Source: Candidatus Thiodiazotropha sp. (ex Myrtea sp. 'scaly one' KF741663)
Lineage (GTDB): Bacteria > Pseudomonadota > Gammaproteobacteria > Chromatiales > Chromatiaceae
Length of the DNA: 64,000 nucleotides
Reading direction: 5' to 3'
NCBI GenBank assembly: GCA_025655555.1
Contig: JAHXIQ010000005.1
Coordinates: 248,001 to 312,000, forward strand
In this document: positions 43,381 through 52,164 of the stretch, one piece after another
Numbering within the stretch: position 1 is the stretch's first letter
Layout of the letters: each line of letters starts with the position of its first letter
Position numbers and translations under genes: made by a program
Notes under the pieces: generated by a model
Database searches by the model: none
The model's input: the letters and a program-made list of their open reading frames with translations, nothing else
What the model was told of the DNA's origin: nothing

Positions 43381-44673
43381 ATGGATGAAGGCATGTTTGT
43401 CCCAGCATCAGAAGTTATCGGGGAATCGTCCCGTGATACTGATCCAGTTGAACTGGAGCGCACCAGTCGACACGCAATCTGTGCCATGAGATTCGATCTG
43501 CGCTGGCAGTCTGAAAATGCCCGGCATACAGACTCGCAGGTCTCGCAAAAGCTCAATCTCTGGCGGGATATCTTTCCGCCGGAGCTGGAGTCCGGCGTTT
43601 TGGATCAACCGGTTGGTCACATGGCTGCGCATCACTATCCTGCAGGTGGGCTGATCGAAAGCTATCGGCAGCGCGACAGTCTGACAATCAAGTCCAATCA
43701 TTTTAATCACACCTTTCGCAAAGGGAGCTTCATCGAGCCCCGAATAGGCCGTTTCTATCCCAAGGGGGTTATCGCTACGGTTGGGGGTATCTTCCCCGAG
43801 GACGCCACACCGTTTCGTGTGACACAAAGCGGTGAGGGCATCGGAGTGGATTTGAATCACCCTCTGGCCGCGCGGGAGATGAATCTATCTGCGGCTATCC
43901 TCAACATTCGGCAGGCAGGTGAGGAGCACGGAGGCGTCTGCCACGATATCGCGGAGATGGCGACCATCGGCGGCCCCGGCATGCAGGCACGCTGGGATGA
44001 TCAGCCAACTGACTTTTGGTCTGACGATCCCTTTGTCCGTCTGTCGAATGAAGCCGATGCCTTCTTCTATCAGATGCCTAGAATGGTTGATCACATCGAT
44101 CGTGCGGCCAGTAGTCAGATTGAACGACTCTATGGTCGTTTGATACCTCAGGGGGGAGAGGTGCTGGATCTGATGTCGAGCTGGAATTCACATCTACCGG
44201 AGGATCTGAAGCTATCCCATCTGTCAGGTCTGGGTTTGAATCGGGAAGAACTCGATGCCAATCCCCGGTTACAGGAGAGATTGGTTCATGACCTTAATCT
44301 CAAACCGGTGCTGCCCTATGAAGACAACCGTTTTGATGCGATCGTCTGTAGCCTATCCGTGGAGTATCTTGTCAAACCCATAGAGATCTTTACCGAGGCA
44401 CTGCGGGTGCTGAAGCCTGGGGGGCGCTTGATTCTGACCTTCTCTAATCGGTGGTTCCAACCTAAAGTTGTCAAGATCTGGCAGGATTTGCACGAGTTTG
44501 AAAGGATGGGGCTGGTGCTGGAGTACTTCCTCCTGGCTGGCGGCTTTACAAACCTGGAAACCTGGTCGATGCGGGGTTTGTTACGCCCCTTGGATGATAA
44601 ATACGCAAAGCAGATGCCATTCGCTGATCCACTCTACGCGGTTTGGGGGGAGAAGGCGCAGCAGGCAGAATAA
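43381..44673 (+). CDS. FKBP-like domain fused to methyltransferase
   Basis: Protein of 430 residues of two parts. Residues about 60-185 resemble an FKBP/SlyD-like domain without clear catalytic residues: FRVTQSGEGIGVDLNHPLAAREMNLSAAILNI mirrors the SlyD block VDGNHPLAGxxLxFxVxVxxVR. Residues about 235-430 are a class I methyltransferase. RLIPQGGEVLDLMSSWNSHLP replaces the usual DxGxGxG, FDAIVCSLSVEYLVKPIEIFTEALRVLKPGGRLILTFSNRW is typical of family 11, and GLVLEYFLLAGGF follows. AAGGA precedes the ATG. The substrate is unknown; the FKBP part may present a protein to the methyltransferase. Confidence 0.8.
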   Translation: MDEGMFVPASEVIGESSRDTDPVELERTSRHAICAMRFDLRWQSENARHTDSQVSQKLNLWRDIFPPELESGVLDQPVGHMAAHHYPAGGLIESYRQRDSLTIKSNHFNHTFRKGSFIEPRIGRFYPKGVIATVGGIFPEDATPFRVTQSGEGIGVDLNHPLAAREMNLSAAILNIRQAGEEHGGVCHDIAEMATIGGPGMQARWDDQPTDFWSDDPFVRLSNEADAFFYQMPRMVDHIDRAASSQIERLYGRLIPQGGEVLDLMSSWNSHLPEDLKLSHLSGLGLNREELDANPRLQERLVHDLNLKPVLPYEDNRFDAIVCSLSVEYLVKPIEIFTEALRVLKPGGRLILTFSNRWFQPKVVKIWQDLHEFERMGLVLEYFLLAGGFTNLETWSMRGLLRPLDDKYAKQMPFADPLYAVWGEKAQQAE

Positions 44674-44978
44674 TGTCCTGCGGTTTCCTGGATGTCTCAA
44701 TAGCCCGGCATCATGGCGTGATACGCTTCACACTTTTCGGTTGAGGGTTCATTGTCTTGGAAGTGGTAGTCCGAGTGGCTTAAAAATAAATAACAACAAT
44801 AAGTTGCATTGGTAACTTAAGGCAGCTATCTGTTTATTTATCAAGATAAGCCTGTCATGGGTTATGGATAACCACAATACAAATTCTCCATCGCTTTTCT
44901 ATGATCACCCTGACACTCAAAATTCGCCAGGATAAGCGAAGCCATACTGTCGGCTGAATCGAGACACACTATGGAAGG
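44674..44978. other. intergenic region left of the MITE
   Basis: About 300 bases between the methyltransferase stop and the inverted-repeat element. No gene or clear site was recognised. Confidence 0.4.
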
Positions 44979-45249
44979 TTAGGGCCTGTTAACACTAATT
45001 TGATCGCCACTGCCAAGACCATTTTTTTGTCCAGCAAGGCAGAAGAAGCGTAGTGTAGCCGGCCTACATAAGCGACTGATAACGCCGCTGGGCGAAAAAA
45101 TGGCCTTGGCCCTGCGGGTTACGCCTGAAAAAGTGCCACTCAGCGTTACTCGTCACTTATTTGGAGTGACCAAACTTCGCTCCTCGCGCCTTGATTGGCG
45201 CTTTTTCAGGTGCAACAGTGGCAATCAAATTAGTGTTAACAGGCCCTAA
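44979..45249. mobile_element. 271-bp MITE-like element with 34-bp terminal inverted repeats
   Basis: Left end TTAGGGCCTGTTAACACTAA... (44979-45012) matches the reverse complement of the right end (45216-45249) with one mismatch in 34. Inside, further arms pair (CCATTTTTTYG near 45020 with CGAAAAAATGG near 45095; CGCCTGAAAAAG with CTTTTTCAGGTG). There is no coding frame. TA dinucleotides flank the GGGCC core at both ends, suggesting a TA target as in IS630/Tc1-type elements; the family is inferred. It ends 27 bases before the PstS-like start codon. Confidence 0.75.
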
Positions 45250-45275
45250 TAAAAAACACTCCGTGAGGTGATCCG

Positions 45276-46154
45276 ATGACCAGAAAAATCTCTGGCGCAA
45301 TACTACTGACTGTACTCTGCACTTTTTCACTCTCCAGCTTCGGAATGACACTCTCCTGGGCGGGATGCGGTATCACTAAGAAGGCCTTCATGGCAGAGTT
45401 GGCAACAGCCTATGAGAAAAAAAGCGGGACTAAGATCGAGTTGGAAGGCGGTGGTGCAACCAAAGGGATTCGTAAGATATCCGAGCGCCAGGTCGATTTT
45501 TCCGGCTCCTGTCGTTTCCGGGTCGAGAAAGACGGTATCTCCACTTCGCTGGTCCAGTTTAATCCAGTGGCATGGGATGCCTTGGCAGTTGTGGTTCACA
45601 AGTCCAACCCGGTTGAGAGTCTCTCACTTGAGCAGTTGAGAGATGTTTTTATGGGTAAAGTGACCAACTGGTCAGCACTTGGCGGACCTGATCAGCCGCT
45701 GGAACTGCTGATCAGGAATGGCAAGATCTCTGGTGTCGGCCATACTGTCCGTAAGCTTTTATTCGGTGATGAGACGATCGATTTTCAGGCGAGCGAGAGC
45801 TTCAAGTCTTCGGGGCCATTGGAAAAGGCCATTGAGCAGAATCCCAACGCCATCGCCGTGACGGGTATCAGTAGTGCCCGTAAACGGGATTTCAAAGTCA
45901 TCAATCTGGATGGCCGGGAACCCAGCATCGAGAACATCAAGCAGGGCGATTATCTGCTATATCGACCACTCTACATTGTCACCAACAGAGAGAGTGAGAA
46001 TCTTAGGGTGGTCAAATCATTTATCAATTTCGCTCACAGTCGAGAAGGTCGGGAAATCATTCGTAAAAATGGTGCCGTACCCTATTTGGAAGCTGTATGG
46101 TTGAACAACAATCTGCAGCGGCAGTGGAAAGAGGCGAGGCGTACCGACGAATGA
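45276..46154 (+). CDS. PstS-like phosphate/anion substrate-binding protein
   Basis: Periplasmic binding protein of 292 residues. A signal peptide (ISGAILLTVLCTFSLSSFGMTLSWA) is followed by the PBP-like_2 fold: YEKKSGTKIELEGGGATKGIRKISERQVDFSGSCR, FNPVAWDALAVVVHKSNPVESLSLEQLRDVFMGKVTNWSALGG and AIAVTGISSARKR. The T/S-rich anion-binding loop of PstS is present in altered form (GGGATKG, SGSCR). No pstCAB follows, so it may bind phosphate alone or serve sensing. GAGGTG lies 7 bases before the ATG. The MITE occupies the promoter region. Confidence 0.88.
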   Translation: MTRKISGAILLTVLCTFSLSSFGMTLSWAGCGITKKAFMAELATAYEKKSGTKIELEGGGATKGIRKISERQVDFSGSCRFRVEKDGISTSLVQFNPVAWDALAVVVHKSNPVESLSLEQLRDVFMGKVTNWSALGGPDQPLELLIRNGKISGVGHTVRKLLFGDETIDFQASESFKSSGPLEKAIEQNPNAIAVTGISSARKRDFKVINLDGREPSIENIKQGDYLLYRPLYIVTNRESENLRVVKSFINFAHSREGREIIRKNGAVPYLEAVWLNNNLQRQWKEARRTDE

Positions 46155-46208
46155 ACCAAATGTCGTAATATGGTGTCGGTCGATAACCGGTTTTGCTTTT
46201 GTTTGGTG

Positions 46209-47129
46209 TTATCCCAGTAATAGGTAGGCGATAGTAGGCATAACCAGAAATGCCAGTAATGTCTGCAAGGTAATGATCGAGGCCATGGTCTCTGCATCAC
46301 CACCAAGCTGTCTGGCCAGAATATAGGCGGATGGTGCGGTGGGTGTCATGAAGGCGATGATAAGCACGCCAGCTGCAATACCACTGAGGCCGGTCAGTGA
46401 TATCAAAATGGCAGTGGCCAGCGGTTTAAAAGCGAACTGTACCAACGAAGCGATCAGTGCTGGGTTCAGATGTCCTTTTATGGACCTTGGTTTCAGTGCT
46501 GCACCAACTGCCAATAAGCCAAAGGGCAGGGCAGCTCTTCCGATGATCTCCAATGTCTCCTCAGCAGGCCCGGGCAGACCGATGCCGGTCAGACTTAAGG
46601 TCCAGCCTATCAGGCAGGCAATGATCAGGGGGTTAGCTAAAATCTCTTTGATAAAACCAACTGTGTCTCCCTGCTTGGGCTTGCCCCATTTCGATAATAC
46701 GGAGATACAGAGAAGATTGATCAATACAATCATAAACCCGGCAGCCACTGCCCCCATTGCCAACCCCTGATCGCCATAGAACGCTTGGGCGAGGGCCAGT
46801 GCGATATAGGTATTGAAGCGCACACCGCCCTGGAATATGGATGTGAAGGTGGTCCCTGCAATAGATGAAAAAAAACCATACCAAACGATGAGTAGCAGAC
46901 TCGAGAGTAGTAGAACAATAACGACGACACTCAGAATCTCGAGCCAGGGAATGCCCGCCAGATTCTGTTGGCTCAGTGTATGGATCAAGAGTGCAGGGAA
47001 TAGCAGGTAGTAGGTCAGACGCTCCATGCCGGACCAGCTCATCTCCGGGATGAATTGAGTATATTTCAATATCAGCCCTAACAGAATCAAGGCCAAAATC
47101 GGTAGTAATGCGGCTGCGATTGAGGACAT
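46209..47129 (-). CDS. AEC family transporter (auxin efflux carrier-like)
   Basis: Membrane protein of 306 residues with about ten hydrophobic segments in the BASS/AEC inverted-repeat fold. The N-terminal AALLPILALILLGLILKYTQFI, the central NPLIIACLIGWTLSLTGIGLPG (repeat boundary) and the C-terminal IAFMTPTAPSAYILARQLGGDAETMASIITLQTLLAF with the conserved PTAPSA are family blocks. It exports or imports carboxylates in some bacteria (malonate, malate); the substrate here is unknown. Confidence 0.9.
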   Translation of the reverse strand: MSSIAAALLPILALILLGLILKYTQFIPEMSWSGMERLTYYLLFPALLIHTLSQQNLAGIPWLEILSVVVIVLLLSSLLLIVWYGFFSSIAGTTFTSIFQGGVRFNTYIALALAQAFYGDQGLAMGAVAAGFMIVLINLLCISVLSKWGKPKQGDTVGFIKEILANPLIIACLIGWTLSLTGIGLPGPAEETLEIIGRAALPFGLLAVGAALKPRSIKGHLNPALIASLVQFAFKPLATAILISLTGLSGIAAGVLIIAFMTPTAPSAYILARQLGGDAETMASIITLQTLLAFLVMPTIAYLLLG

Positions 47130-47157
47130 ATAGCTGTAGAGTCTATCTCATTTCTTA

Positions 47158-48111
47158 TTAGATGGAATTCCTGAGTCCCAGCTTATCCGGATGTGGCCAT
47201 AAATAGATCTGTCTCTCCATGTAAGCGTCGTGATGCCTTCTGAAATAGTGCCTGAGGAGTGTGATTGGTACGATCAGGGGCGTTTCACCACGGCGATAGG
47301 ACGCTATGGCGCCACTGAGCTCTGCTTTGTCATCACTGTCGATCCTTTTTTTCAGATATCCCATGATATGTTGAAGAACGTTGACGTGCCGCTGTCGGGT
47401 AACGCGTCGCTTGAGTGTGTGCATGAGTTCAGCGATATAGTTTTGTGAGAGCAACTCAAGATCACTATGAGATAGGTCAGAAAGCAGTCTGCCCAGTCGC
47501 TGATAGGATGCTTGTGAATGAGCCATGACCAGGTATTTGTGTGCAGTATGAAATTTGATCAGACTGGCAGCATTTATGCCATTCCAAAGCAGTCTGTGCC
47601 AGCGTTGCAGTACATAGATACGATTGATGAAGTTCTCTCGTAATACTGCATCGTTCAGACGTCCTTCTTCTTCCACAGGTAGTAACGGATTGTTTTGCAT
47701 CAGTATGCGGGCAAAAATACCACTGCCTTTACGTACCGCATTTTTACCGGAAGCATTGAAGACTTTGACCCGCTCCATGCCGCAACTGGGTGAATCTTTT
47801 TTTAGAATATAGCCACAAAGATTGTTGAGTTGTCTGGACTGTTGTTCTGCATACGCTTCCATCTTATCAGTCACATCCATCGATGTGTCCGCTGTCCCCA
47901 CCAATCTTGGACGCTCTATATTGCCCATCAGGCGAATTGTTGGACGTGGCACACCCAAGCCAATCCCTGTCTCCGGGCAGATAGAGATCAATTCCAGATG
48001 CTCACTCAATGGGCCCATAATGAAAGTGTCCCGCTTGTGTCCACCATCGTAACGCACTGGTTGTCCCAAGAGGCATGCACTGACACCGACTTTGGGTAGC
48101 GGGTTATCCAT
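47158..48111 (-). CDS. DUF523-DUF1722 protein (YbgA-like C-terminus)
   Basis: Protein of 317 residues. The N-terminal DUF523 domain has three conserved cysteine sites: VSACLLGQPVRYDG, LISICPETGIGLG and DSPSCGMERV. The DUF523 family includes TudS, a [4Fe-4S] thiouracil desulfidase, so an iron-sulfur cluster is likely. The C-terminal DUF1722 (from about 180) has HRLLW, FHTAHKYLVMAHSQ, LMHTLKRRVTRQRHVNVLQHIMGYLKKRID, and TLLRHYFRRH. This fusion often sits near photolyase or stress genes; none is seen here. ATG 48111 and ATG 48114 are adjacent starts after GAGAGC. Confidence 0.88.
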   Translation of the reverse strand: MDNPLPKVGVSACLLGQPVRYDGGHKRDTFIMGPLSEHLELISICPETGIGLGVPRPTIRLMGNIERPRLVGTADTSMDVTDKMEAYAEQQSRQLNNLCGYILKKDSPSCGMERVKVFNASGKNAVRKGSGIFARILMQNNPLLPVEEEGRLNDAVLRENFINRIYVLQRWHRLLWNGINAASLIKFHTAHKYLVMAHSQASYQRLGRLLSDLSHSDLELLSQNYIAELMHTLKRRVTRQRHVNVLQHIMGYLKKRIDSDDKAELSGAIASYRRGETPLIVPITLLRHYFRRHHDAYMERQIYLWPHPDKLGLRNSI

Positions 48112-48717
48112 CATGTGAAGCTCTCTCCAAATTATTGCAGGGCGCACTCTGTTTGGTCATGCTGCGGTTGTACACGCAAGCGAAGTGAATGACCACTGGG
48201 AAACCCCTTGTAGGTCTATTTTTACATTGTTCTATCGATACTGCATCGGCTTATGTACTGGTTTTAAATTAGGTTCCACGTATCTGTTTATAAGGTGGAG
48301 AGTCTGCGTCGCATGCATAGGACCCCAGAAAATTAGTAATAATAGACCTTTCTTCCATGTTGGTCAGGAGGGGCGGATCATTATCTCCAGTTAGAGGATC
48401 ATTTTACGCTTAAGGGATAGGCATTCAGGAAAACAACGGATTTCATGTGAAATACATTGGAAAATGAATCGGTGGATGATGCCCCTATTCAAAACCAATA
48501 ACTATCCGCTTCACGAGACATTGTGACAGATAGAATACATATCAATATTTTACTGCAGTCACGTAAAAACTACTCGGCATGGCCGCCATCAATTGTTATA
48601 GATGGATTTTTACATTGATGGGAGTTATTTCAGACATGAAAGCTGTAGCTAAGCGGTTCTTCTCCGCCGGGGAGAAGGATAGGATAAGGGGGACGAAATA
48701 ATCAAAATGTTAGCTTT
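48112..48717. other. intergenic region without recognised gene
   Basis: About 600 bases. No gene is seen. A GC-rich inverted motif, TTCTCCGCCGGGGAGAA, lies near 48660, next to the larger repeat at 48718. Confidence 0.4.
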
Positions 48718-48762
48718 CTAATTCCCTCGCCCCTACGCTTTCCTTAGGGGAGAGGGAGTTAG
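48718..48762. repeat. imperfect inverted repeat, 45 bases
   Basis: CTAATTCCCTC pairs with GAGGGAGTTAG (one G-T pair) and inner CCCCTA pairs with TAGGGG. It looks like a common extragenic repeat of the CCCTCTCCCC kind. It lies 28 bases past the stop of the downstream minus-strand gene. Confidence 0.6.
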
Positions 48763-48789
48763 TGTAACTGCTGTGTCAATATTTAGTCG

Positions 48790-49119
48790 TTAACAGACTC
48801 GATTTAAATAGGGAAGTTGTGACATCTTTTTTATCAGCATTTGCGTCTTGAATTCCAGTTCTTCAGTGCTCTCTTTTCTGCGCTTGCGTATTTTTAAAGC
48901 ACTTGTGATCCTTAATATGCCGCTTGGCTCAAGGATGCCGATGGTTCCCTCTTGTTTGTTCCTGAGTACTGTTGTGCTGTATGCATCAGTGGATCGTCTG
49001 ATGCAGACGAGCTTCCATCCAAATTTTTTAAGGATCACTAGCCCATGAACTTGCTGCTCGGTGACATGGTTCTCAGGATCGCAGGGTATTGGCCCCATCT
49101 GATTACGCTTCTCTGCCAT
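48790..49119 (-). CDS. hypothetical protein
   Basis: Basic protein of 109 residues. VHGLVILKKFGWKLVCIRRSTDAYSTTVLRN looks like two beta strands, GTIGILEPSGILRITSALKIRKRRKESTEELEFKTQMLIKKM continues as strand plus charged helix. No family is recognised. A PilZ/Tudor-like small beta domain is possible. GAGAGG lies 9 bases before the ATG. Confidence 0.5.
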   Translation of the reverse strand: MAEKRNQMGPIPCDPENHVTEQQVHGLVILKKFGWKLVCIRRSTDAYSTTVLRNKQEGTIGILEPSGILRITSALKIRKRRKESTEELEFKTQMLIKKMSQLPYLNRVC

Positions 49120-50040
49120 GCTGAATCGCCTCTCATGTTGAGTGCTAATTCTAATTTTTATATTCCACGATAAGAATTTGAATCCTAGGCTATCTTACAA
49201 AATTATTACACACACGAAACTTAGGAAAATTACTATGGCAGTTAAGAGAAATGCTTAGTCGATTTTATGAAATGCTATTCAAAACAAAAAATCTCTATTC
49301 CAGAGATACAGAGCTACGTGTTTAGTCTATTGATCTATATTAGTGATCTGATGCCAGGAGGCGTAGGTTTTCCTATGCAGGTGAGTCAGAGAGTGATCAG
49401 TTGTCTCAACTATATTTGATAGTCTGCTTGAAGTTGGAAACCGAGATTGTTTGATATTCTCGAGTAACTCGACCATCTCCATCTTTGGGTGTTGTGATGG
49501 ATATCTTGTACTTGTCATTCCCTAGTCTTTTGCTTTGTGCAGCCCACCTCCTTGAAACGAGTGTTTTGTCAAAACACCCTCCCTAATGATTCTCGTTATT
49601 GGCTTTAGATGTCAATAGTGTGAGTCCACTGAGGAGCCCGGCCTTTGCTCAAATAAGAAACAAGACTTTTATCTCCGAAGAATTGAATTCGTCACCCAGA
49701 CTGAAATACTAAATTAATTGGGCAACATGCAATCCGTTTGCACGGGTTGCCACAGTCAACTGACGCAGAAGATTCGCATTGTTGCCAGATGTTGATTTAG
49801 TATCGAATATGGCGAGACTGATACATCAACCAGTCGTTGAGCGCTCCCTGAGATTTGCCATGTTGAGTATCATTCAGAACTCCCATTTTTATATGCAGGA
49901 TGCTGCAGGCAGGATCATATGATTGGTTGGTGCTACTGCGTGAGTAGAGTGTCGCTGAATAGTATAAGCGGGGTAGAGGCTCATAGGATGAGGCTGTAGT
50001 AGGATGAATGGGCTAAGAAAGCGATGCCCAAAAGACAAAA
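49120..50040. other. 920-base intergenic region
   Basis: No convincing gene. A 63-codon minus-strand frame at 49327-49518 begins with ATG but has no clear ribosome site and no known relative. No tRNA or strong structure was recognised before the terminator at 50041. Confidence 0.4.
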
Positions 50041-50065
50041 GGCTTACACTGTTACAGTGTAAGCC
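50041..50065. terminator. bidirectional terminator after tRNA-Asn
   Basis: GGCTTACACTG and CAGTGTAAGCC form a perfect 11-bp stem with a 3-base loop. T-rich tracts follow on both strands (TTTGTTTTT on +, TTTTGTCTTTT on minus). It ends the minus-strand tRNA transcript. Confidence 0.85.
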
Positions 50066-50076
50066 TTTGTTTTTAC

Positions 50077-50152
50077 TGGCTCCCCGGGACAGGCTCGAAC
50101 TGCCGACCTAGTGATTAACAGTCACCCGCTCTACCGACTGAGCTACCGGGGA
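50077..50152 (-). tRNA. tRNA-Asn(GTT)
   Basis: On the minus strand the acceptor TCCCCGG pairs with CCGGGGA, then G and encoded CCA. The D arm is GTAGCTCAGTCGGTAGAGC, the anticodon loop CTGTTAA gives GTT, and the T arm is GGCAGTTCGAGCCTGTC. All stems close. No insertion is seen next to it. Confidence 0.95.
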
Positions 50153-50216
50153 ATTGTACAAGAGGGGCGCATAATAATGAGACTGGCAGCTTGCGTCAAT
50201 AGTTTCTCTGCCTGAA

Positions 50217-50786
50217 TCAGCCGCTGCAGCGCAATGCTGAACCATCCCAGCGGGTCCTGGAAATTCTTGCCCGGCCGGTGTTTGAGAGGATCACTGCTTT
50301 TGGTGTGACATCACCCTCGGGATCGCAGAATGTCAATGTGAGATTGCTGCCAGCAGATCGACCATCGGCACGATAGATGATCTTTTTGCGGCCCCTGGTC
50401 GACTGCATGTCGATGCCGAATTTACCAGAGGGCCGGCTCGTGTAGACCAGGGTTTCATCCGCCTCCCTCACGCCGTTCTCGTTGCTGTCTTCGAACAGAA
50501 TAAAGCCCTGGTCCCAGCGAGTGGCATCATGACAGCTGAGCAGATCCGTACTGGGGCAGAGGACGTGGTCACGCCCGGTTTTTACGGCATAGCTGCGGGC
50601 CAGGTTGAGGTGCCGGACAAAGGTATTGATCTCACCGCTTTGGTGGTTGCTGGCGACCAGTGACAGTAATGAGGGGACACCGATCCCCATGACGATGGTC
50701 CCGACAGCGAGGGTGATCAGAAGCTCAATAAGCGTGAAACCGTTTGCCAATGAGGCAAACTTGTTGCGGTATGCAATCCGTTGCAT
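50217..50786 (-). CDS. type IV pilus/type II secretion minor pseudopilin (FimT/GspH)
   Basis: Pseudopilin of 189 residues. The class III leader peptide ends in NG before FTLIELLITLAVGTIVMGIGVPSL, with Glu at +5 as required for methylation and assembly. The GspH/FimT domain follows with NTFVRHLNLARSYAVKTGRDHVLCPS, RWDQGFILFEDSNENGVREADE and a C-terminal SNTGRARISR. GGAGGA lies 7 bases before the ATG at 50786. It stands apart from other pilus genes, as fimT often does, and helps initiate pilus assembly and DNA uptake in some species. Confidence 0.92.
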   Translation of the reverse strand: MQRIAYRNKFASLANGFTLIELLITLAVGTIVMGIGVPSLLSLVASNHQSGEINTFVRHLNLARSYAVKTGRDHVLCPSTDLLSCHDATRWDQGFILFEDSNENGVREADETLVYTSRPSGKFGIDMQSTRGRKKIIYRADGRSAGSNLTLTFCDPEGDVTPKAVILSNTGRARISRTRWDGSALRCSG

Positions 50787-50864
50787 GTGCTGTTCCTCCC
50801 TGGAACATATGGGTTGATTGGGCACATCCTGTGCCCGTTCTGTTAATTGTGAGGTTTCAGACTA

Positions 50865-52052
50865 TCAGGCCTTTAGCACCTGCTCAATGCGGTCCAGGGC
50901 CTTTTGCAGGTTCTCCATGCTGGTGGCGATGGAGATGCGAACGTGGCCTGAGAGTCCAAACGCTGTTCCAGGTACCAGCGCCACGCCCGCTTCGCTGATC
51001 AGGTATTCGGAGAGCTCCAGATCATTTTTTACCCCGGATAGCTTCTGCAGTGCCCCCTCAACATTGGGAAAGCAGTAAAAGGTACCGTCACTGGGCAGGC
51101 AGTCGATACCGTCCATGCTATTGAGGCGATCGACCACGTAGTCGTGGCGCTCCTTGAATGCAACCAGCATCTCAGCGATGCATTCTTGGGATCCCTCAAG
51201 CGCAGCCTGGGCAGCCACCTGGGAGATTGAGGTGGGGTTGGACGTGCTTTGGGACTGGATCTTCTTCATCGCCTTGATGATCTCTGCAGGACCGCCGGCA
51301 TAGCCGATACGCCAGCCAGTCATGGAGTAGGCTTTGGAGACGCCATTCAGCACCAGGGTACGATCTTTCAGTTCCGGGCAGGCATTGAGGATGTTGACGA
51401 AGCTATTGCCGGGCCAGAGGATATGTTCATACATGTCATCCGTGGCGATCAGCACCCGTGGATGCTCTTTCAATACCTCGCCCAAAGCCGCCAGCTCCTC
51501 ACGGGAGTAAGCCATGCCAGTGGGGTTGGAAGGGCTGTTGATGACGAACAGCTTGGTCTTGTCGGTGATTGCCGCCGCCAGTTGCTGGGCGGTAATCTTG
51601 AAATTCTGGGAAGCACCGGCAGAGACCAGTACCGGCACGCCACCGGCCAGGATCGACATATCGGGGTAGGAGACCCAATAGGGAGCGGGGATAATCACCT
51701 CGTCACCTGGATCAAGCACCGCCTGGGCCAGATTATAGAAACTCTGCTTGCCGCCGCAGGAGACCAGGATCTGGTCCATTGCGTAGTCGAAACCGTTGTC
51801 ACGCTTAAATTTTTCGATGATGGCCTTTTTCAGGCTGGGTGTGCCATCAACAGCCGTGTACTTGGTAAAGCCGTCATTGATGGCCTGGATTGCGGCTGAC
51901 TTGATATGTTCCGGCGTGTCGAAATCGGGTTCACCGGCACCGAGTCCGATGACATCCTTGCCTGCGGCGCGCATTTCGGCTGCGCGGGCGGTAACGGCCA
52001 GGGTAGGGGAAGGTTTGACGGCTTGTACGCGACTGGAGAGTTGTGAATTCAT
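50865..52052 (-). CDS. aspC: aspartate aminotransferase, class I fold
   Basis: PLP enzyme of 395 residues of the thermophilic/prephenate-type aspartate aminotransferase branch (Ib). GAGEPDFDTPEHIKSAA binds the substrate carboxylate, ISPSNPTGMAYSREE-type NSPSNPTG follows, the PLP lysine is in VLNGVSKAYSMTGWRIGYAGG, and the final Arg is in GHVRISIATS. It interconverts aspartate and oxaloacetate and in some bacteria also serves prephenate. The start MNSQLSSRVQ at 52052 is preferred over the open frame to 52139. It is divergent from uvrB. Confidence 0.94.
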   Translation of the reverse strand: MNSQLSSRVQAVKPSPTLAVTARAAEMRAAGKDVIGLGAGEPDFDTPEHIKSAAIQAINDGFTKYTAVDGTPSLKKAIIEKFKRDNGFDYAMDQILVSCGGKQSFYNLAQAVLDPGDEVIIPAPYWVSYPDMSILAGGVPVLVSAGASQNFKITAQQLAAAITDKTKLFVINSPSNPTGMAYSREELAALGEVLKEHPRVLIATDDMYEHILWPGNSFVNILNACPELKDRTLVLNGVSKAYSMTGWRIGYAGGPAEIIKAMKKIQSQSTSNPTSISQVAAQAALEGSQECIAEMLVAFKERHDYVVDRLNSMDGIDCLPSDGTFYCFPNVEGALQKLSGVKNDLELSEYLISEAGVALVPGTAFGLSGHVRISIATSMENLQKALDRIEQVLKA

Positions 52053-52164
52053 TGTTGTATGGTCCGTGGTGCTCAGGGCTGTTCGACATATGACACATTG
52101 CCATTCGATGATGGCAGGGTCGGATGTCATAATAGCCAATTAATGTACGCGACAGAAACCCCTG

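Noticed and set aside
44979-45249. Considered as a structured regulatory RNA or riboswitch for the PstS-like gene
   Set aside because: Near-perfect terminal inverted repeats shared with other sites and TA flanks fit a transposable element better.
48718-48762. Considered as a terminator for the gene at 48790
   Set aside because: No T-run on the minus strand after the stem; better explained as an extragenic repeat.
49327-49518. 63-codon minus-strand frame
   Set aside because: No SD and no known relative; cannot be told from chance.
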